A stretch of 6,153 bases of DNA from Dehalococcoidia bacterium. Its GTDB lineage: Bacteria > Chloroflexota > Dehalococcoidia > E44-bin15. Every line of letters begins with the position of its first letter. The first letter of the stretch is position 1. Of this stretch, positions 1 to 4,533 are shown piece after piece. The notes beneath the pieces are model-generated. The model made no database searches. It saw only the letters and a list, made by a program, of their open reading frames with translations, and was not told where the DNA came from. Location: assembly GCA_030638665.1 (NCBI GenBank), contig DAOWEF010000026.1, positions 1-6,153 on the forward strand. The letters run 5' to 3'. A program made the translations under genes and the position numbers.

Positions 1-233
1 CCCCGGTCCCGCAAATTCTTTCCCCGGCGCATCGCTGCCATCAGCCTCTCCAGGTAGGCGTTTTTTTGCTGGAGTGTTGAGGCGAGATGGGCCGGCAACA
101 GGTGCGGTATGCCATTAAGGACGGGGTAGCGGGCGGCACAGGAGGAGCAAGCCAGTATATCCTCGGGGAGGAGCGCCAGATCTGCCGACCCGCACTCCGG
201 GCAGGCTAAAAGCTCAAGCAGATTACGATTCAT
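1..233 (-). CDS. Trm112-like zinc-ribbon protein, N-terminal part (cut by window edge)
   Basis: My translation of the minus strand gives 77 complete residues beginning MNRNLLELLACPECGSADL and running off the left edge without a stop. Two CxxC pairs (C11/C14 and C29/C32) are followed by RYPVLNGIPHLLP (residues 35-47). This is the pattern of the Trm112-like / UPF0434 zinc ribbon, in which four cysteines bind one zinc. Such domains are either free-standing (about 60 residues) or form the N-terminus of SAM-dependent methyltransferases. This one continues past residue 60 with a basic helical stretch, so a fused methyltransferase is plausible but not visible. The ATG lies 4 nt after the ruvA stop codon and no good ribosome binding site is visible, so translation probably depends on coupling to ruvA. 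The domain call is firm; the full function is unknown. Confidence 0.8.
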   Translation of the reverse strand, partial: MNRNLLELLACPECGSADLALLPEDILACSSCAARYPVLNGIPHLLPAHLASTLQQKNAYLERLMAAMRRGKNLRDR

Positions 234-237
234 GATA

Positions 238-810
238 CTAGCGAGCGGCGAAGTATTGCAGTGACCGCCTTATCTTTTCCTCGACGGATAGCTCCGCGGA
301 ATCGGGCACTGAGGCGAGGGCGGAGGCGGCCTCGGCAGCGCTGTATCCCAGGCTGGTCAGCGCCATAATTACCTCGGCATCTCCCTCAGCCGGGGCGCTG
401 ACCATGATGCCCTCCAGCTTCCCCTTCAGCTCCAGCGCGAGGCGGCCGGCCATCTTCTGGCCCACGCCGGGCACCTGGGACAGGAGGGCGACATTCCCGG
501 TGGCGATGGCCAGGGCCAGCTGACCGGGATCCATTGCCGAGAGTACCGCCAGGGCAACTTTGGGTCCCACCCCGCTGACGCCGATGAGCGTGCGGAAGAG
601 CTCGAGCTCCTCAGCGGTGGCAAAGCCATAGAGCGCAACATTGTCCTCCCTCAGGTGGAGGTGGGTATAGAGATGGACCGCCTCACCGATGGTCCCCAGC
701 GTGCTCAGCGTGGAGCTGGGCATGTAGACCTGGAGGCTCACCCCGCCCACCTTGATAATCGCCCCATCGGCGCTCCGTGACTGGAGTTTTCCCTCAAGAC
801 CAGCGATCAT
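238..810 (-). CDS. ruvA: Holliday junction branch migration protein RuvA
   Basis: This gene encodes a 190-residue protein starting MIAGLEGKLQ, the usual RuvA length and N-terminus. RuvA tetramers bind the four-way junction and load the RuvB motor for branch migration in recombinational repair. Residues 1-62 form the OB-fold domain; E55 and D56 match the acidic pin residues of E. coli RuvA at the same numbers. Two helix-hairpin-helix motifs follow (LIGVSGVGPK at 75-84 and VPGVGQKMAGRL at 113-124). The C-terminal stretch from about 140 to 190 (ALTSLGYSAAEA) is the RuvB-contacting domain. A longer reading frame reaches 861, but the extra 17 residues lie inside ruvC and are not RuvA-like. The chosen ATG overlaps the ruvC stop as ATGA, implying translational coupling; an AAGGA lies unusually close (2 nt). 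ruvB is not in the window. Confidence 0.97.
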   Translation of the reverse strand: MIAGLEGKLQSRSADGAIIKVGGVSLQVYMPSSTLSTLGTIGEAVHLYTHLHLREDNVALYGFATAEELELFRTLIGVSGVGPKVALAVLSAMDPGQLALAIATGNVALLSQVPGVGQKMAGRLALELKGKLEGIMVSAPAEGDAEVIMALTSLGYSAAEAASALASVPDSAELSVEEKIRRSLQYFAAR

Positions 811-1307
811 GTTCCTTGCTCTGCCAGTATCCTTAAGATGCGTCTCTCCTGGATGTGGCATATCGCCACCGCTAGGGCATCGGCGGCGTCTGCGGGCTCA
901 GGGGGGGAGGAAAGCCCCAAAAGGACGCATACCATCTCCTGCACCTGCCCCTTTCCGCTGCGCCCGTAGCTGGTCACCGCCTGCTTTACCTGAGTTGGGG
1001 TGTAGTGATGAGTCGGGATCCCCTTTTCAGTCACTGCCACCGTAGCCGCTCCTATCGCCTGCCCCACTGCCAGGGCGGAGCGCGCGTTCTTCGCTACAAA
1101 GGGCTCTTCGATGGCGGCCTCCGCGGGCTGATAGCGGGCTATGATGTCTTGGAGCCCCAGGTATAAAATATGGAGACGCTCCGCCAGGGGTGTGTTGGGG
1201 GGAGTCGTTAGAGCACCGCAAGCCACATGAGTAATTTCCCCCGCCTCCTCATCGATCACACCATAGCCCAGGGTTATCGTGCCGGGATCGATGCCTAGGA
1301 TTCGCAT
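807..1307 (-). CDS. ruvC: Crossover junction endodeoxyribonuclease RuvC
   Basis: This 166-residue protein is the Holliday-junction resolvase, a dimeric Mg-dependent nuclease of the RNase H-like fold that cuts junctions held by RuvAB. The four acidic active-site residues are present: D7 in RILGIDPGT, E67 in AAIEEPF, and D140 and D143 in ADAADALAVAICH, matching D7, E66, D138 and D141 of E. coli. The conserved FVAKNARSALAVGQAIG segment (70-86) is also intact. Length is normal for the family. The ATG start has only a weak, distant GGAG upstream. The gene lies 84 nt after yebC and overlaps ruvA by ATGA, so the three are probably one transcript. Confidence 0.97.
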   Translation of the reverse strand: MRILGIDPGTITLGYGVIDEEAGEITHVACGALTTPPNTPLAERLHILYLGLQDIIARYQPAEAAIEEPFVAKNARSALAVGQAIGAATVAVTEKGIPTHHYTPTQVKQAVTSYGRSGKGQVQEMVCVLLGLSSPPEPADAADALAVAICHIQERRILRILAEQGT

Positions 1308-1391
1308 TTTCGTTCTTGTCGCTCCGCTATAAAAAGCCGCCCTCTAATTCTAAAGCGATTGCTCAAAAAAGAACGTTGGTTAAGGGCGAGT

Positions 1392-2147
1392 CTATCCTTG
1401 ACTGCGATACCTTTCCAGGGCCTCATCGGGGAAGTCAGCGTTGGTAAACACCCGCTGCACATCATCGAGCTCCTCCAGTTTATCCAGCAGTCGCAGCGCC
1501 TGGAGCGCCGCCTTTTCGTCAAGCATCACCACGCTCTTGGGCACCTTCAATACCTCGGCGGAGACGATAGCCAGCTCTCGCTGCTCTAAGCCCCTTCTCA
1601 GCCCCTCCAGGTCTTCAGGCTTGGTGTGGACCTCCAGTGACCCATCGATCACCTTGATATCTTCGGCGCCCGCATCGATAATAAATAAAGTCAGTTCCTC
1701 TTCATCAGCGTCCCCCGCCGTCACCGTAATCACCCCTTTAGGCTCGAAGATCCAGGTAACACAACCGCTCTCCCCCAGGTTGCCGCCGCCTCGTGACAGC
1801 ACGTTGCGTATCTCTGATATGGTGCGATTGCGATTATCGCTGAGCGTCTCGAGCAGGATGGCGACGCCCCCTGGGCCATAGCCTTCATAGGTGGCCTCAA
1901 TAAGGTTTGCCCCTTCGGTCCCTCCCGCGGCTCGCTTGATCGCCCGCTCAATATTATCTATTGGCATATTGCTATCGCGGGCTTTCTGGATCGCCAGGCG
2001 CAGGCGGAAGTTCATCTCCGGGCTCTCCCCCCCTTGGCGCACCGCAGCCTCAATCTCTCGGCTTAACTTGGTGAAAAGCTGCCCTCGCCTGGAGTCTGTC
2101 ACCCCCTTCTGGCGCTTGATCTGAGACCATTTGGAATGACCCGACAT
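1392..2147 (-). CDS. yebC: YebC/TACO1-family protein (PmpR-type regulator or translation factor)
   Basis: This 251-residue protein begins MSGHSKWSQIKRQKG, the hallmark N-terminus of the family, and has the expected length. Further landmarks are SNMPIDNIERAIKRAAGG (about 59-76), YEGYGPGGVAILLETLSDNRNRT (about 86-108) and GGNLGESGCVTWIF (about 120-133). Family members have been described as DNA-binding regulators (PmpR) and, for TACO1 and bacterial homologues, as helping ribosomes through difficult sequences; the sequence alone does not decide between these. An in-frame GTG five codons upstream is possible. The ATG is preferred because it gives the family N-terminus and has GGAGGT 5 nt ahead. 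The gene is first in a minus-strand cluster with ruvC and ruvA, an arrangement common in bacteria. Confidence 0.95.
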   Translation of the reverse strand: MSGHSKWSQIKRQKGVTDSRRGQLFTKLSREIEAAVRQGGESPEMNFRLRLAIQKARDSNMPIDNIERAIKRAAGGTEGANLIEATYEGYGPGGVAILLETLSDNRNRTISEIRNVLSRGGGNLGESGCVTWIFEPKGVITVTAGDADEEELTLFIIDAGAEDIKVIDGSLEVHTKPEDLEGLRRGLEQRELAIVSAEVLKVPKSVVMLDEKAALQALRLLDKLEELDDVQRVFTNADFPDEALERYRSQG

Positions 2148-2152
2148 CTGCC

Positions 2153-2158
2153 ACCTCC
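2153..2158 (-). promoter_or_regulatory. Ribosome binding site of yebC
   Basis: GGAGGT on the minus strand sits 5 nt before the ATG at 2147. It decides the start in favour of that ATG, because the alternative GTG at 2162 would lie upstream of, and partly include, this Shine-Dalgarno sequence. Confidence 0.8.
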
Positions 2159-2178
2159 CCACTGATTACTGCCCCCAA

Positions 2179-2207
2179 ATTCTATCACCTCGCTTGCTTC
2201 AGGTCAA
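2179..2207 (-). promoter_or_regulatory. Sigma70-type promoter of the yebC-ruvC-ruvA cluster
   Basis: Read on the minus strand, TTGACC (2207-2202) and TAGAAT (2184-2179) are separated by exactly 17 nt, each one base from consensus. Transcription would start near 2172, leaving a short leader of about 25 nt that includes the yebC Shine-Dalgarno sequence. The -35 region lies next to the possible -10 of the divergent signal peptidase gene, so the two promoters would compete for the same DNA. Confidence 0.75.
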
Positions 2208-2212
2208 AAGTT

Positions 2213-2218
2213 TATAAT
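2213..2218 (+). promoter_or_regulatory. Possible -10 element for the signal peptidase gene
   Basis: A perfect TATAAT lies 23 nt before the upstream candidate start of the signal peptidase gene. No convincing -35 is present at 16-18 nt; the nearest match, TTGCTT at 2194-2199, gives only a 13-nt spacer. This promoter may need an activator, or the match may be chance. Confidence 0.35.
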
Positions 2219-2240
2219 GGTGTAAATCTCTTGATGGATT

Positions 2241-2807
2241 GTGGTTAGAATGATGAAGAGTATCCACATTCGCCAGGTTTTCGCCAGGAAATTTACCCGA
2301 CGTGGGTTTTTAGTTAGCCTTCTGGTGGCACTGCTTCTCCTCTTGGCGATCTTTACCACGCTGGGTAGCTTCACGCTGGATGGTTCTTCTATGGAGCCCA
2401 CCGCATATGATGGCCAAAGCGTGATAAAAATTAAGGCGGACTACTGGTTCGGCGATCCCCAGCGGGGCGATGTGATCACATTTAAACATCCTTATGAGCA
2501 TCACGGACTCATAAAAAGGGTGATAGCTTTGCCCGGGGAGTGGGTGGAGGTCACAAGCGACTATGTATATATTAACGATGAACCACTGGAGGAGCCTTAT
2601 ACTCAGGGTGAAAATCACCCCACATACCCCCGCACTCAAGTGCCTGAAAACAGCTACTTTGTGATGGGGGACAACCGTAGCCACAGCACCGATTCCCGTA
2701 GCTGGGGAATGCTGCCCCGGGAAAACATCACCGGCAGGGCATGGCTTGTCTACTGGCCACTAAGTGATTGGCATCTCATCTCAGGGCACTCTTATGACCA
2801 AGATTAA
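2241..2807 (+). CDS. lepB: Type I signal peptidase
   Basis: This protein of up to 188 residues is a membrane-anchored Ser/Lys protease that removes signal peptides from exported proteins on the outer face of the cytoplasmic membrane. After a basic N-terminus there is one hydrophobic segment at about 22-42. The catalytic serine motif GSSMEPT follows (S50), then RGDVITF, and the lysine motif LIKRVIALPGE with catalytic K92. The late conserved box MGDNRSHSTDSRSWGM is also intact. One transmembrane helix and compact size resemble Gram-positive and Chloroflexota-type SPase I rather than the larger E. coli LepB. The start is uncertain: GTG at 2241 or ATG at 2250 or 2253. None has a good Shine-Dalgarno, and the choice changes only the first few residues. 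The gene diverges from yebC and has no close downstream partner. Confidence 0.93.
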   Translation: MVRMMKSIHIRQVFARKFTRRGFLVSLLVALLLLLAIFTTLGSFTLDGSSMEPTAYDGQSVIKIKADYWFGDPQRGDVITFKHPYEHHGLIKRVIALPGEWVEVTSDYVYINDEPLEEPYTQGENHPTYPRTQVPENSYFVMGDNRSHSTDSRSWGMLPRENITGRAWLVYWPLSDWHLISGHSYDQD

Positions 2808-2941
2808 AGCCGGGGCTGCGCCCTTAAGCGGTGTGATGTCGCTGAGATAAATAGGTGACAGCCTACCGCTATTATGAGGCGCTCTTTCACTTGTCATTGC
2901 CACGAAAATACCCTGATATGTCTGGATGAACTTTACGCTCA

Positions 2942-2970
2942 TGTCATTCCCGCGCAGGCGGGAATCCAGG
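2942..2970 (+). repeat. Short palindromic intergenic repeat (ATTCCC...GGGAAT type)
   Basis: The arms ATTCCCGC and GCGGGAAT (2946-2953 and 2958-2965) pair perfectly around the 4-nt loop GCAG, flanked by TGTC and CCAGG. This matches the widespread REP-like repeat with ATTCCC-N8-GGGAAT (the dRS3 pattern described in Neisseria, also seen in many other phyla). Only one clear copy is in the window, so repeat status rests on recognition of the motif. Confidence 0.65.
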
Positions 2971-3039
2971 ACGACCGGTCTCGGGGTTCCTGCTTCCGTA
3001 GTACTGACAGACAAAGCCGGTGCGAACATGCACCATTCT

Positions 3040-3078
3040 AATCCTCCGTGGTGCCGCTGGTAAGCGGCATGTTGGATT
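3040..3078 (+). repeat. Imperfect inverted repeat / hairpin
   Basis: A perfect inner stem TGCCGCT / AGCGGCA (3052-3058 and 3063-3069) encloses the loop GGTA and is extended by a G-U pair. Outer arms AATCC (3040-3044) and GGATT (3074-3078) could pair across an internal bulge. No T-run follows on either strand, so it is not a standard terminator. It may be a mobile-repeat remnant or an RNA structure. Confidence 0.5.
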
Positions 3079-3108
3079 GCGAGGCTCGTCGCGGGCGAAA
3101 CGCTTTTA

Positions 3109-3132
3109 TTGTCATTGCGAGCGGAGCGAAGC
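3109..3132 (+). repeat. Partial copy of a TGTCATTGCGAG-type intergenic repeat
   Basis: The segment TTGTCATTGCGAGCGGAG followed by CGAAGC matches the beginning of a dispersed repeat common in many bacterial genomes. The usual continuation with a GCAATC arm is missing here. A related ATTGCGAG stretch lies 38 nt upstream (3076-3083). It is probably a truncated or decayed copy. Confidence 0.5.
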
Positions 3133-3157
3133 TAATGATGTTGACAGTGGGCTAGCG

Positions 3158-3169
3158 GTGATGCATCAC
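3158..3169. promoter_or_regulatory. 12-bp perfect palindrome, possible operator
   Basis: GTGATGCATCAC is a perfect palindrome centred about 66 bp upstream of the predicted transcription start of the desulforedoxin unit. This is a position where activators often bind. No matching regulator is in the window, and chance occurrence cannot be excluded. Confidence 0.3.
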
Positions 3170-3194
3170 TAATGTACTGGACGAGTCCAAGGTG

Positions 3195-3223
3195 TTGACC
3201 AGCCTTTTGAAGCAGGCTATAAT
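3195..3223 (+). promoter_or_regulatory. Strong sigma70-type promoter of the desulforedoxin pair
   Basis: TTGACC (3195-3200) and a perfect TATAAT (3218-3223) are separated by exactly 17 nt. Transcription should start near 3230, which excludes the upstream in-frame starts at 3192 and 3225 as main starts. The spacer contains a small inverted repeat, AGCCT (3201-3205) and AGGCT (3214-3218), which could be an operator. Confidence 0.85.
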
Positions 3224-3244
3224 TATGAAGGAATTTTTAAGACG

Positions 3245-3254
3245 GGAAGGTGAT
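3245..3254 (+). promoter_or_regulatory. Ribosome binding site deciding the TTG start
   Basis: GGAAGGTGAT is strongly complementary to the 16S rRNA 3' end and lies 6 nt before TTG at 3261. It is the only good site in the leader and supports the short 39-residue protein. Confidence 0.8.
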
Positions 3255-3260
3255 ACTAAA

Positions 3261-3380
3261 TTGGCGAACGAAGTTGGCAAGAGATACAGCTGCGAGAAGT
3301 GCGGCACCGAGTTCATTGTTACCAAGGCTGGCGAGGGTAAGCTTACTTGCTGCAGTCAGCCGATGACCCTTAAGAAGTAG
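3261..3380 (+). CDS. Desulforedoxin-like protein 1
   Basis: This 39-residue protein reads (M)ANEVGKRYSCEKCGTEF and continues to a CC pair. C11, C14, C30 and C31 reproduce the CxxC...CC pattern of desulforedoxin, a tiny homodimeric electron carrier or structural module with one Fe(Cys)4 centre per chain. The same fold forms the N-terminal domain of desulfoferrodoxin (superoxide reductase), but the catalytic iron domain is absent here. The TTG start is chosen because GGAAGGTGAT ends 6 nt before it, it lies about 30 nt after the predicted transcription start, and the protein then begins ANE as D. gigas desulforedoxin does. Longer in-frame options (GTG 3192, ATG 3225) clash with the promoter. It is followed 26 nt later by a paralogue. 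A role in redox or oxidative-stress handling is inferred, not shown. Confidence 0.85.
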   Translation: MANEVGKRYSCEKCGTEFIVTKAGEGKLTCCSQPMTLKK

Positions 3381-3406
3381 GCCCGTAGAAAAAGGAGGGA
3401 TGGCCA

Positions 3407-3550
3407 GTGGCAAATCAATTGGGTAAGCGGTTTAAGTGTCCGGTATGTAACACTGAGGTATTATGTGTTAAAGCTGGCGAGGGCGCGGTGCTTTGTTGCG
3501 ATAAAGAGATGGAGCTCCAGGAGCCCAGGCCGCTGCCCTCATCGGATTAA
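3407..3550 (+). CDS. Desulforedoxin-like protein 2
   Basis: I translated this 47-residue protein directly: (M)ANQLGKRFKCPVCNTEV and onward to LCCDKEMELQEPRPLPSSD. C11, C14, C30 and C31 occupy exactly the same positions as in the upstream paralogue, with AGEG at 23-26 shared, so the two align without gaps. An extra cysteine, C20, and an eight-residue proline-rich tail are specific to this copy. It should bind one iron (or zinc) through four cysteines. The GTG start has AAAGGAGGG 7 nt ahead. An ATG at 3400 is in another frame and is not used. The gene lies 26 nt after the first copy, before a terminator, so the pair forms a bicistronic message. The partner protein is not identifiable. Confidence 0.82.
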   Translation: MANQLGKRFKCPVCNTEVLCVKAGEGAVLCCDKEMELQEPRPLPSSD

Positions 3551-3583
3551 CAATAAGAGGTTAAATATATACCCTGTTCTTCG

Positions 3584-3620
3584 AAAGGCACCTTGCTTAT
3601 GTTGTGAGGTGTCTTTTTTT
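3584..3620 (+). terminator. Intrinsic terminator of the desulforedoxin unit
   Basis: AAAGGCACCT (3584-3593) pairs with AGGTGTCTTT (3607-3616) with one G-U pair, and seven consecutive T residues lie at 3614-3620. It is 34 nt after the second stop codon and closes the bicistronic unit. Confidence 0.85.
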
Positions 3621-3662
3621 ACATTTTACTAAAGGCACAAAGGGGCTGGTGCTGAAGGCAAC

Positions 3663-3691
3663 TTGACTAACCGCAATCGAATCACTAAACT
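3663..3691 (+). promoter_or_regulatory. Putative promoter of the aldolase-Rieske unit
   Basis: TTGACT (3663-3668) and TAAACT (3686-3691) are 17 nt apart, five and four of six consensus bases respectively. The site lies after the terminator of the preceding unit and about 35 nt before the aldolase start, where a new promoter is needed. Confidence 0.55.
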
Positions 3692-3726
3692 ACGGACACA
3701 CCACTTGAGAAAGGGGTATTACTAAC

Positions 3727-4533
3727 ATGGATTGGGGAATGAAAAATCGCATGGCACAGCTTATCCAATCGGATGGCCGATGTTTGTTTTTACCGATAGA
3801 TCACGGGTATTTCCAGGGGCCCACCAGGAAATTGGAGAAACCGGGCGAGACTATCAAGCCTCTTCTCCCTTATTGCGACGCCATCTTTGTTACCAGGGGT
3901 GTATTGCGCTCATCGGTAGAGCCCGATAGCGCTAAACCTACCATCCTCAGGGTTTCCGGGGGCACCAGCATGGTGGGAAAAGACCTGGCCAATGAAGGGA
4001 TCACCACATCCATGGAAGAGGCGATTCGCCTAAATGTGGCTGCTATAGGCATCTCCATCTTCGTCGGGAGTGACTATGAGCATGAATCGCTGCTGAATCT
4101 ATCGAAGCTCGTTGATGAGGGCGAAAAGTATGGCGTCCCGGTGATGGCGGTTACCGCTGTGGGCAAAGAGCTGGAGAAGCGAGATGCTCGCTACCTTGCT
4201 TTATGCAGTCGCATCGCCGCCGAGCTCGGCGCACGTGTGGTAAAAACCTACTGGTGTGAAGGCTTTGAGAAGATTACCGCGGGTTGTCCTGTTCCGGTGG
4301 TTATGGCGGGCGGTCCTCAGGTGGACACGGAGCGCGAGGTTTTCGACTTTGTCCACGATGGCATTCAGAAAGGGGCGGTGGGGGTGAACCTGGGGAGGAA
4401 CGTGTGGCAAAACGATTTCCCGGTAGCCATGATCCGGGCGCTGCGCGCCATCATCCACGAAAATGCTACCCCCAAAGAGGCTCAAGAGCGATACGACAGC
4501 GTGAAAAAAGCTCCAAAAGGAGGAAGGGGATGA
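3727..4533 (+). CDS. LsrF/DhnA-family class I aldolase or thiolase
   Basis: This 268-residue protein is a TIM-barrel enzyme of the DeoC/FbaB (DhnA) superfamily. It resembles E. coli LsrF, the thiolase that processes phosphorylated autoinducer-2, along much of its length: DWGMKNR at the start, DHGYFQGPT (25-33), TRGVLRSSV (56-64), GSDYEHES (114-121), MAVTAVGK (140-147) and GCPVPVVMAGG (186-196). K173 in VVKTYW corresponds to the Schiff-base lysine. It lacks the roughly 30-residue N-terminal extension of E. coli LsrF; no in-frame match precedes the ATG. AAAGGGG lies 10 nt upstream. No lsrK, lsrR or transporter gene is visible, so an AI-2 role is not supported. A fructose-bisphosphate aldolase or aminodideoxyheptulosonate synthase-like activity is possible. 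Its stop overlaps the Rieske gene start (ATGA). Confidence 0.85.
   Translation: MDWGMKNRMAQLIQSDGRCLFLPIDHGYFQGPTRKLEKPGETIKPLLPYCDAIFVTRGVLRSSVEPDSAKPTILRVSGGTSMVGKDLANEGITTSMEEAIRLNVAAIGISIFVGSDYEHESLLNLSKLVDEGEKYGVPVMAVTAVGKELEKRDARYLALCSRIAAELGARVVKTYWCEGFEKITAGCPVPVVMAGGPQVDTEREVFDFVHDGIQKGAVGVNLGRNVWQNDFPVAMIRALRAIIHENATPKEAQERYDSVKKAPKGGRG
4516..4523 (+). promoter_or_regulatory. Ribosome binding site of the Rieske gene inside the aldolase gene
   Basis: AAAGGAGG within the last aldolase codons lies 6 nt before ATG at 4530. Together with the ATGA overlap it supports efficient coupled translation and fixes the Rieske start. Confidence 0.75.

Larger units (their letters stand above)
2808..3194 (+). 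other. Gene-free interval with repeat-like and palindromic elements
   Basis: No credible gene lies here. The interval holds three copies of TGTCATT in the same orientation (2892-2898, 2942-2948, 3110-3116), the latter two heading known types of short intergenic repeat. It also has a perfect hairpin at 2946-2965, a hairpin at 3052-3069 with outer arms, a direct repeat ATTGCGAG (3076-3083 and 3114-3121) and a 12-bp palindrome at 3158-3169. A minus-strand reading frame across 2781-3029 contains LDSRLRGND, a peptide typical of spurious translation through such repeats. No clear intrinsic terminator follows the signal peptidase gene. Confidence 0.7.

Noticed and set aside
811..861. 17-residue N-terminal extension of RuvA
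   Set aside because: It lies within ruvC, is not RuvA-like, and starting at 810 places the acidic pin at residues 55-56 as in E. coli RuvA.
1308..1391. Separate promoter for ruvC in the yebC-ruvC gap
   Set aside because: A TAGAAT occurs on the minus strand, but no reasonable -35 lies at the right distance; read-through from the yebC promoter is simpler.
2781..3029. 82-codon minus-strand reading frame downstream of the signal peptidase gene
   Set aside because: It runs through an intergenic palindromic repeat and contains LDSRLRGND, a typical artefact peptide of such repeats; it also overlaps the end of the signal peptidase gene and resembles no known protein.
3141..3173. TTGACA at 3141-3146 as a second promoter
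   Set aside because: The -35 is perfect but no acceptable -10 occurs at 16-18 nt; the closest match is 21 nt away.
3621..3726. tRNA, small RNA or riboswitch before the aldolase gene
   Set aside because: No cloverleaf or known riboswitch core could be recognised in the 106 nt; only the putative promoter and ribosome binding site stand out.
4284..4529. N-terminal extension of the Rieske frame into the aldolase gene
   Set aside because: The extension is the aldolase gene in another frame, rich in G, R and S; the ATG at 4530 has a proper ribosome binding site and ATGA coupling.
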